From: Ectocarpus siliculosus
Lineage: Eukaryota > Sar > Phaeophyceae > Ectocarpales > Ectocarpaceae
Direction: 5' to 3'
Assembly (NCBI GenBank): GCA_000310025.1
Contig: FN649731.1
Coordinates: 2,911,060 to 2,922,601, forward strand
Length of the DNA: 11,542 nucleotides
Positions 1-8,835 of the stretch are shown here, piece after piece (the stretch's first letter is position 1; every line of letters starts with the position of its first letter). The notes beneath the pieces were generated by a model, which was not told where the DNA came from, searched no databases, and saw only the letters and a program-made list of their open reading frames with translations. The translations under genes and the position numbers were made by a program.

Positions 1-301
1 TAGATCATTGACCAGTGGAGGGGAGGGAGATGTTCCGGGAAAAGGAGGTTTGGTAGGTGGGGGTCGTCCCCATCTCTTGGTACAAAAACAATGGGGAAAA
101 AAAAATAAATTTGGGGGGGGGGGGGGGGGGTTGTCTGTGTTGGAAACATGTCTAGTGTAGTATAGGAGCGGCACCAACGAAAAAAACGTCAGCGAGGCCA
201 GATACATGTACCAGTATTCGACAATTACGGAGGGGGAGGGCAAGAGGGGCAACGAGCATGGTGCCTGTGCTTGAAGCCCTTTCGGAACGACGAGCCTGGC
301 T

Positions 302-347
302 AGCTGCTGCCGCTGCTGCGGCTGCTGCGGCTGCTGCTGCTGCGGCT
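302..347. repeat. Imperfect GCT/GCG triplet tract
   Basis: GCTGCTGCCGCTGCTGCGG-type triplets lie in intron 16. A long apparent poly-Ala frame on the minus strand comes from this tract. Confidence 0.9.
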
Positions 348-375
348 CCGGGTGCATCTCCTTTCACACCTACAC

Positions 376-432
376 CACGCACCATTTTGTAGTTAGCTCC
401 AAGGGGTGGAAGTCCCGCACGCCGAAGGCCGC
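376..432 (-). repeat. Decayed copy of exon-16 3' end and donor
   Basis: Plus 401-432 (AGGGGTGGAAGTCCCGCAC then GCCGAAGGCCGC) parallels 537-568 (AGAGGTGGAGTCCTGCATG then TTGAAGGCGGCC) inside exon 16. The junction also matches: coding-strand GCTAACTACAAAATG|GTGCGT against GCCAATTACGAGAAG|GTGAGT. The copy keeps a plausible GT donor at 382/381. Confidence 0.85.
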
Positions 433-522
433 TTCGAAGGCTGTTCGATCTGCACGAACTGCGTAAGCATACTTGACATTTGTAGTAACTATGTTCGGCC
501 TCTCCTTTTCCCACCTACTCAC

Positions 523-726
523 CTTCTCGTAATTGGCAGAGGTGGAGTCCTGCATGTTGAAGGCGGCCACGGTGGTGACGCCGTTCAGGGCTCCCCCGAG
601 GATGACTCCAGCCTGCGCGCCCCCGTCCAGTTCGCTGGTGTCGCCGTAGCTGCCGTTCATCATCTGCATCTGGACTATGGCCGCCGTCGCCATCAAGGGA
701 ATCAGGGCCAGCGCCAGGAGACCGAT
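523..726 (-). CDS. Exon 16: TM10 and cytoplasmic extension
   Basis: This 204-nt phase-0 exon (residues 658-725) encodes [20 protein letters not shown], then an acidic linker and [20 protein letters not shown] ending STSANYEK. It matches TM10 and the following cytoplasmic helix (ICL4). The acceptor is AAATCAG|ATCGGT and the donor AAG|GTGAGT. The next exon, expected to cover TM11, is not in the window. Confidence 0.94.
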
Positions 727-904
727 CTGATTTCGTCCCAAGGCGGGTGGAGTGTTGGTGTTGGTGTCGTTGTTTGACGTTGTTTGGGCGGTGTTAAGGC
801 TTTCGTCATACTGTATGTGTGCGGCTATATACGGCGCGTGTTGACCACGGCTGTGGAGTAAACGGCACAGATGCTGTGAGCGCTGATTTGAAAGCGAAGA
901 CAAT

Positions 905-936
<32 letters not shown>

Positions 937-3900
937 GAATAGGCTAGTCTCCCTCTAGGCGCCCCCGCACGGGGTCCCAGTTAATGGCATTTTAGAAGTG
1001 TTGTTGGTTTTCACCCGCGCTGAGACTGACGTCTTTTCATTGGTCAGCCGGTTAGCGCGGTTGAAGCTAATAATAATAAAAAAACACATACACACACCTG
1101 CCAAGCGGAGGCAAGACCAATGACGACCCCGAGCAAGAGCGTTACGACCAGCTGAGTCTTGTTCGCCACGTTAGTCCCCGTCGCGAATTGGACCTTTCTC
1201 AGATCGCACGGACAACAGGCATGGCGCGGACGAAGGCGTTTTGTCAGTGCCGGTTGACGCATCTTTCGACAGTTTCACTCGCCGCGAAGCGAAGCACCAA
1301 GAGACAGGCAGGGTGGGGGGGGGTGTACTCATAGTCGTGCATGCCGTAGTCGTTTGACCATTGACCTCGCATCCCTACAAAGCCGGGACGGAGCACGCCG
1401 GGTTCTCACCGGACCAGGCTCTCACATCACCAAGCGCGAAGCGCCGTGAGGTATTTGGCGAGTCGCATGAAGGGTGAGCTGCATCCTGCTAAGGGTGTTC
1501 GGCATCTTGTGCTTACTTCCTTGCGTACGGATGACAGCTACGTATGACTTAATTTATTTTCTGGTGCTTTCACTTCCAGAGACAGTTGTAAGCACTGTGT
1601 AACTGCCTCGAGGAAGCTTGACCATTTTAACTCAACGTGGTGCGATCATCCCCCGTTGCGCGGAGTGAGGGTTCTCGACCCCGCACAACATGATCTACTC
1701 GACCACCATTATGGTTACCGCCAAAAAAAACCGAGGTAAAAAAAAAAAAACGGTAACCTGGTTGTCGAGTTCACGAAGTGAATTGGCTTGTTTTACAACG
1801 TCGTTGCCAAGCGACGAAAACCCAATCCCGATGGCAAACACCGAGTGACAGGCAGGGTGGGTGCGGAAAAATCACGAGCCACGGATTTGTAGAGAGAAAC
1901 GCGCGTTTCGACCGTTACAGTCACCGCCAAGCAACAATAGAGACCATCCACGATTATGTCGGATTGATGGGGTTTTGTTGGTTGAGATAAAAAAAGCGGA
2001 CAGCTAACGGGCGCTGGAGAAAAAATACTCGTGTTGGTGGATGTGATGTTACTGAACCTGCCCTAGGCCAGCCATATGCTTCGTAAACAACAGGAGGCGA
2101 CGAAGCAAATTCGAAAAGAAGTACCAACGAACTGCTACTGCTGCTCTGTCGGTTACCACAAAAAAAAAAAAACGCCTCAACTTCAACATGTGAAGGCACA
2201 CAAGCAACACGCGCCAAACAAGAACAGCAGGGCGTATCACACGTTCACGTAGCCACAATGTCGTGAGACCGCGGCCGCGACATTGAGGGGCCGAAAAAAA
2301 CGTACAACAGCAGATAGAGTTGTTCAACAGGAGCCTGGCAAACAGCAGGGAGTGTTGCATCCTAATGTACCCGGCGACAGACAAAACAACCGACAACAAC
2401 ACTGTAAAAAAAAGGTGCAGTACAATAGCGTGAACAAAAAAAAGGCAGCACGAGCTTTGAAGTAATCTCCATCTCGGCGTCCCGCTCTTTTCTCTTTCCG
2501 GTGTACAGCAGTACCTTGGCGGTGTCTTCCTCTAGCTGGGTAGTGAGGGCGCCAACCGCGTTCTCCTCCTTGTCGAACCACCCGATGTCGTGACGGAGAA
2601 TCGCCCTGTTTAAATTGCATTTGCAAACCAGAAAAACATAAAGCGAGGCAGAGAAGCTGTTAATAATATAATCATCATTAGGTCAGTGGGAGTAAATTTG
2701 CTGGAGTTTCCAATCTTTGGGTGTCTTGCTCAGAGAGAGATAAGCTGAACGGCTTACTAATAGTGCAGAATGGAGGGGCAGAAAGTTGATTGTGAATCTC
2801 GTCGTGGTCTTGGCATAAAAAAAAAGAGAAGACATCGACCTCCTGTTTCAGCACCCTCCACACGAACAACGACGACGACAACGACGGCGACTGCCCAACA
2901 CACTCGAACCCCATCTCCCGCAGGCTCCCACAGGCGGCGCATCAGGCGCTCTTGTGGTCTTGGCATGAGAAAGAAGAAACAAAAAAAAGAAACATCGACC
3001 TCCTGTCCGGTACCCCCACTCCCACCCCAACAACAACACCCGGCCCACTCGCCTGAACCCAATCTCCCGCAGGCGGCGCGTCAGGCGCTCGCCCGCCACG
3101 GAGAACCCGTAGGCCATGGCGCAGTGTCCCACGATCGCCACCGCCGCCAGACCCACGAACCCGAGCGACCACTTCTCGCCGACACTCCGCACCTTGTTTT
3201 TGTTTGCGTATCATCACGGTTAATTAATTTTGTTTCTTAATCTTGTAACAGCGCGATTTACGGTTTATCATCACGATTGGAAATGATTTTGCCGCTTCGT
3301 CACGAGAGAGAGAGAGAGCGGTTTCAATGGCTGGACTGGACTGCGTTGGGTCGGGTTACGGTTTAGATTCGACCGGGTGTGGCTTATTGGTTGTAAACGG
3401 CAGTCCCTCCGCATTCCGAATACAACAACCCATCCCGTGAGCGACGAGTTCCCCGGTATATGGTCACTGTAAAACCGCACAGCAGTCGTCCCTGCTTTTA
3501 AGGAGACCACCCTCTTGTAAGGGTTCCTGTTGTTTTCAGACGCATACATAGCGTCCCGCCGAAATGCAAAAACATCGGGCCGGGAAAAATACTCTCACGT
3601 CCTCCCGCTTTAAGGACTATTCTTTGTTAAAAAGAAAAACCAAGAGTCCTGGCTCAAGAGGAGACGACTGCTGGACACTTCTATTTCTCACCTTGTCCGG
3701 ATCGGTGGCGTAGAGGTTGTTCTGCATGTTGGCGATAAGAACGCCTTCGATGGGGAACAGGCTTCCGGCCATCTGATTGGCCGATCCGTGTCGTGCACAT
3801 GGCGAGGGGTGGGGGGGGGCGTCGCAAGACGTGTGGACCGTGTGAAGGTAACCATCTGGACAAGAGCAAAACTAAGCCGACTTCGAAGCATCATTGCACT

Positions 3901-6900
3901 AATTAAACTAAGCCGACTTCGAAGCATCATTTCCAAAAAAAAAGCACGATCGATCCTTAGGGCGTGCCTGCCGCGGGACAGCGCCAGGAACGACGAGTTA
4001 CCAAGCACAGGTACATGTGTTCCTCGCTATTTACTGCACTACAGTATGCTACTATCAGAGACAGCGACAGCAGCACCCACTAGGGCACGGATGAGTCAAA
4101 ACAGGAATTCCTTGCTGCCTCACTACCGTACTACCAAGTACTACGGGAGACAGCAGCGACAGTAGTGATAGCAGCAGCAGCAGCAGCAGCAGCAGCACTC
4201 GCCAGGGCACCGATGAGTCCCAGGATGAGGTACCCCGCCTCGGGCTTGTTGAGCGCCCACATCCTCGACGACGGAGGGAGAGGGTACTTGGCCTGCGATA
4301 AGGCCGCGCACACACACACAGTAACAACAACAAAAAAGTCGCGAAAACAATGTGTAGTCGAAAAATCGCAAAAACATCAAAGGTACCATAGAAAACACGG
4401 AGAGAATAGTAATAATAATAGTGGCTTCTGGCGCGGCGAAAGCACGTCGAAGGATATGCAATACTGTAGTACAACACGGCGGTCGTGCCAACAAGAAGGG
4501 GAAGGGGGTGCCAACAAGTGAAGGGGACGGGGGACGTCAAGTTGATGATTGATTGCTTGACGAAGGAGCTGCCGCTCTGCAAGACCTAGGCGCCAGGGTG
4601 TGTACATGCGATGGCTCGCACCTTCTCGGCAACCCCTCGGAACGACCCCTCAGCAAGGCAAGGGGCGCAGCAAGCATAACAACAGATTCCTTTTCTGTGT
4701 GATCCTCCCCCCTACCCGACAAAACAAGAACACGTTCGTGACTGCTGTGTCGTGGTGGGACTTGCTCGTCAGGACAAAGACAACGCGCCACACACGGCTA
4801 GACAGTCGGCGGTCCTCAATAGCGGTAGGCAGTGACAAGAGGTTTAGGTGCCGCTCGCTATAGAGGGCAGTGCCGCTATTCCAAAATAGGGATTGAACTG
4901 AGAACATGCAGTTGTGTCAAGTGATTTCGGTGCCGCTATCGAGGGCACTCCGCTATTGAGGACACCGATTTTGAGACTCTCAAGACCCCAACAACTGTCG
5001 TGGTGGTGGTATCTAGCGAATCACTCGTTTCGGGACCAAATAACCCGCCAAACACGGGAAAAAAAAGAAAAAAAAAGACCCCCCATGTACAATATACTTC
5101 TCGACCCCCGGTGGAGGTGGTCATCGTCATCCGTGGAAAAAAAAAATCCGCCGAAGAAGCTCAGCATCATCATCATCAGCAGCAGCGCATGCAGCAAGTT
5201 CAACGGTGGGCGAGCATGAGGGGAAGACATCCAAACCAACCAATCACCACCATCGTGGGAAGAAAAAAAGTAACCGCGCTACTTTACATATATCATGTCG
5301 CACCTCGTCGTCTTCCCCCTTTGCCTTGTCCTCGGCCGCGCCGTCGCCACCCTCCCCGCCGGGCTGCTGCCCCTTGTGCATCACGGCCGAGCTCGACTGC
5401 CGCCGCATCTTGGCGCTCTCCACCGACGCCGACTTCTGCCTCGCCGTCCTGGCGACGACGCCTTCGGCCCCATTATCGCCGGCGGCGGCGGCGGCGGCGG
5501 AACCGTTGCCTGCTCCTGGCCCCTGGTTGTGTTGCGGTAATGGGACGGGGGGGGGGTCATGTTTTGAACGCCTGAGATGTCCGACCGTTGTTCCTTCCTA
5601 CAAGACCGATCACCGATGGCCAACCGCTCCTTCCTACTTTGCCAAAGGTGGAAGGGAGCGGGCGGGGGGGGGGGGGTGTCCATGTTGGTGCGATCATTTC
5701 AGTGTCGGACATGAGGTGGCCGTGGGGAAAAAATATGGCGTGCGAAAGAAAAAAATCCATCACACCACAAAAAAAAAAATACCTCTATGGTGCAGAGGGC
5801 AGTGTAGATGCCGTTCTTAGCCAGCAGCTCCGAGTGGGTGCCGAGCTCTGCGATACCCTGCTCCGCAACGACGGCAATGCGATCGGCATCCTGGATGGTG
5901 GACAGTCGGTGAGCGATCACCACCGTGGTGTGCTTGTGGATCTTGTGCAGACGGTCAAGGGCCTGCTGAACCACCTGCTCGGGGATTATTTATTTATTTA
6001 GTTATTTTTTTGTAACGGGGCATCGCAAAGCGGAAGAGGGAAGGTGTGTGTGTGTGTGAGAGGGAGAGTTTTCTTGACGAGCATCGACCCCGTTAACCGG
6101 CTCACCAAAGAAAACGTCACTCTTGGTGGGCCTGAGTGTGTACGTACGCTGTCCCATCTATTTTGCTACAGTAGACGTGAGTTTTTTGTACGCCCTTTTC
6201 TGTCGGCATGATTTCTGAATGCATCAGCGGGGGTCACGCAGGGTATTGTACGGTTTATTCCTCTTTTGGATGGGGGCTATATTTGCTCGGTTGCCCAATT
6301 ACCCGCTTAGCAACCACACACCTCAGGTAAGGGGGGGGGGGACAACCACTCCATGTATCGATGTACCGCACTACTTTTGACAAGGTAGGGCGGCCCGAGA
6401 CAACAGCTTCATATACACGAGGCGTACACCGCACGTCAGCACAAAAACAACCCGACAACGACGACGACGACAACAAAAACAGCCACAGAGGTATGAATCC
6501 GGCTCACTTTCTCGCTCTCGCTGTCGAGTGCGGAGGTAGCCTCGTCAAGGAGCAAAATAGCAGGGTCCTTGATGATCGCTCGGGCGATGGCGATCCTCTG
6601 AAAAGCAACAGCAGTTCGCGACGTGCGAACGTAAGCACGACATCATCATCATCACCAGCAGCAGCAGCAGCAGCAGCAGCAGGAAACAGGGTGGAGATGA
6701 GCGTTGGTTGATGCCGTCGTTTAGTCTCTCTCTTCGCCTCGCGAAATCGGCCACAAGCCGCAGCTTATCGGCCCGTGCTTTTGCTAACAACAAACGCCGA
6801 CCGGCTGCTGCTGATGCTGCTTTGATCACCTTCTCCTGACCCATTTCATGTGGTGCCTTGCACAAGTGGCAAACAGCACGTGTTCGACACCTGCAGCGCG

Positions 6901-8789
6901 ACTGCTGTTGTCGCTACAGCATTATTTAGTCTGCCTGTCTGCCTAGCTGTCACCTGCTTCTGTCCCCCCGAGAGCTGAAGGCCGCCGGTCCCCACGTCAG
7001 TCGCGTACGCGTCCGGGAAGCTCTTGATAAACTGAAGAACAAAAAAAGAAAACAAAAAAACGCCGAAATCGCAATACCCGCGCGTCACGCACAGCATCGC
7101 CACCACCACCACCACGTCGTCCCATCGACGAAGCGGAGTGAGCGAGCGCGAGGTTGGTTGCAGCAGGGGGACAAGTCTGGGAGTCAGGCGGGGGTGACGG
7201 TGGGGACAGAGGTTGTCACAGCAGTAGCAGAGAAGAGAAGAGATGGCCTGGTTTACCGCACGGCCCGCCGTGTCTTGCAGGAAACATCAACCAAACAATT
7301 TTTTGGGGTGGACCGGTAAGTGCAATATAAGGGAAATTGTAGTGATTTTCCCTTCAAACAACACCCCGGGGGGGATGGGGGGGGGGGGGGGGGCATGTGG
7401 CATAGATCTTATTCTCTTCCACAAAGCATGCTCGCTCCTCGCGTCGTGTGCGTCGGCTGACTTACTCAGGCATCCAGACACTACGTAGCCACCAACCACC
7501 ACTACCAGCTTTGCGCGTGGGTGTGGGGGGGCGCATGTTTTTCACAGAAGCACCCCCGTTCTCTTGAAACATGCTCGCTCGCTCACGTCGTGTGCGTTGG
7601 CTGCCTTGGCAGCGGTCACGATCTCCTCGTCGGTAGCGTCAGGCTTTCCGTGAGCGACGTTGTCGCGGATCGTTCCGGCGAACAGCACGGGTTCCTGCGG
7701 GAAAAAAACAACAACAAAAAAGTGCACGACGCCCAAACACGACACGGCGGTGTGAGAGAAGAAAACGCACGCGATGCCTGTAGCCTTCGCAGCGTTTTCG
7801 TACAAATATGAAGCAAACATGTTGGATAAAGCATTCCATTTGGGGAAGTTGGGTTAAGGTTAGGATTAGGGTCAGGGTTAGGGAATACGGTCTGCGTGTC
7901 CCCCCCCCTTATCTATTTCCTCAATACTTCATTTCTCGCGAAGGCGAATAGGGTCTGCGTGCCCCCCTCCCCTTATCTATTTCCTCAATACTTCATTTCT
8001 CGCGAAGGCGAATAGGGTCTGCGTGTGGCCCTCCCTTATCAATTTCCTCAATACTTTATTTCTCGTTAAGGCAAACAGGGTCTGCGTGCCCCTTTCCTGA
8101 TCTATTTCCTCAATACTTCATTTCTCGCGAAGGTTGTCCCACGATGCCCACGACAAGAAGACGGGAAGTGAGACACACAAGCTGCAAGGATCGACGGCTG
8201 GTAGAAAATGTACTTTTTGCGTACAGTACGTGACGCAAGAGTCACACAAAAATAAGAGTAGCCACAGCAGTATTGCTGAACCCGTTCCTGTTGAAGACTC
8301 TCAAACGTTGGGGAATGCCGTTTCCGCACAACCAACCAACTATTGTACGCACATGACGCGCACAAGAGACGGAGAGAAAACGCTCTTTCGGAAGGCATAC
8401 GGAAAAAAAAACACACGCACACACACACACACACACACACAAGCCCATGGCGCCAACTCCCGAGGTCCCGGATCATGGCCTGTACAAGCACTTCAGCCAC
8501 ACGGAGACTGACGAAGGTTCTCTGGTCAGCCAGTTAGTTGGTTAGCGCGGTCGATGCAAATAAAAACAATAAAACACACACACACACATGCAGAGAGACT
8601 AGAGCACACAACCCAAGCACCTGTCCGACGTATCCGATCTTCCCCCGGTAGTACTGCACGTTCAGGCTCTTGACGTCGTGCCCGTCCAGGAAAAGGCTTC
8701 CCGAGGTGGGGTCGTAGAACCGAAGGAGGAGCTAATTTTTGTTCGGTTCGGTTCGGTTCGGGTCGGTTCGGTTCAGTTCAGGGGGGGGG

Positions 8790-8835
<46 letters not shown>

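Larger units (their letters stand above)
1..522 (-). other. Intron 16, 5' part, with a decayed copy of exon-16 3' end
   Basis: No exon can be supported here. The region has the exon-16 echo (376-432), a GCT/GCG triplet tract (302-347) and an 18-base G-run (113-130). The expected TM11 exon must lie further left. A frame near 395-465 looked exon-like (NSLRSGLRRAG), but its phase does not fit and it is explained by the echo. Confidence 0.7.
727..1097 (-). other. Intron 15
   Basis: This 371-nt phase-0 intron starts inside the CA tail of the D-arm-like element (1021-1097) and includes a (CA)n tract at 905-933. Nothing else is seen. Confidence 0.85.
3773..4202 (-). other. Intron 11 (GC-AG), with a decayed copy of exon-11 3' end
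   Basis: This 430-nt phase-0 intron starts GCGAGTGC and ends ATCAG. It has a (CAG)n tract at 4171-4197 right behind the donor, an echo of the exon-11 junction (4051-4106), a 27-bp sequence repeated at 3869-3895 and 3905-3931, and a G-run at 3811-3819 just upstream of the acceptor. Confidence 0.85.
7695..8620 (-). other. Intron 5
   Basis: This 926-nt phase-0 intron contains a D-arm-like element (8503-8590) about 30 nt inside the donor, a (CA)n tract (8410-8441), a four-unit 63-bp tandem array and a telomere-like tract. The rest (8134-8400 and 7700-7848) shows nothing recognisable. Confidence 0.85.

Noticed and set aside
152-514. Minus-strand frame with a poly-Ala run and NSLRSGLRRAG, considered as the next exon
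   Set aside because: No acceptor puts it in phase with exon 16, and the similarity is explained by the decayed copy of the exon-16 end at 376-432.
2256-2285. Inverted repeat CAATGTCG/CGACATTG around a NotI-like core
   Set aside because: Arms of only 8 bases with a 14-base loop are expected by chance in a window of this size.
5577-5711. 9-base inverted repeat ATGTCCGAC/GTCGGACAT in intron 9
   Set aside because: Short and far apart, with no other support.
5000-5820. Plus-strand frames of 191 and 204 codons
   Set aside because: They overlap the linker exon on the opposite strand, are compositionally biased (His, Arg, Pro, Ala runs) and pass through intron simple repeats.
7883-8133. CRISPR array
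   Set aside because: Units are contiguous with no unique spacers, inside a eukaryotic intron.
8525-8560. tRNA gene at the D-arm-like core
   Set aside because: No acceptor stem, anticodon arm or T-arm/B-box can be drawn, and the sequence becomes A-rich right after the core.
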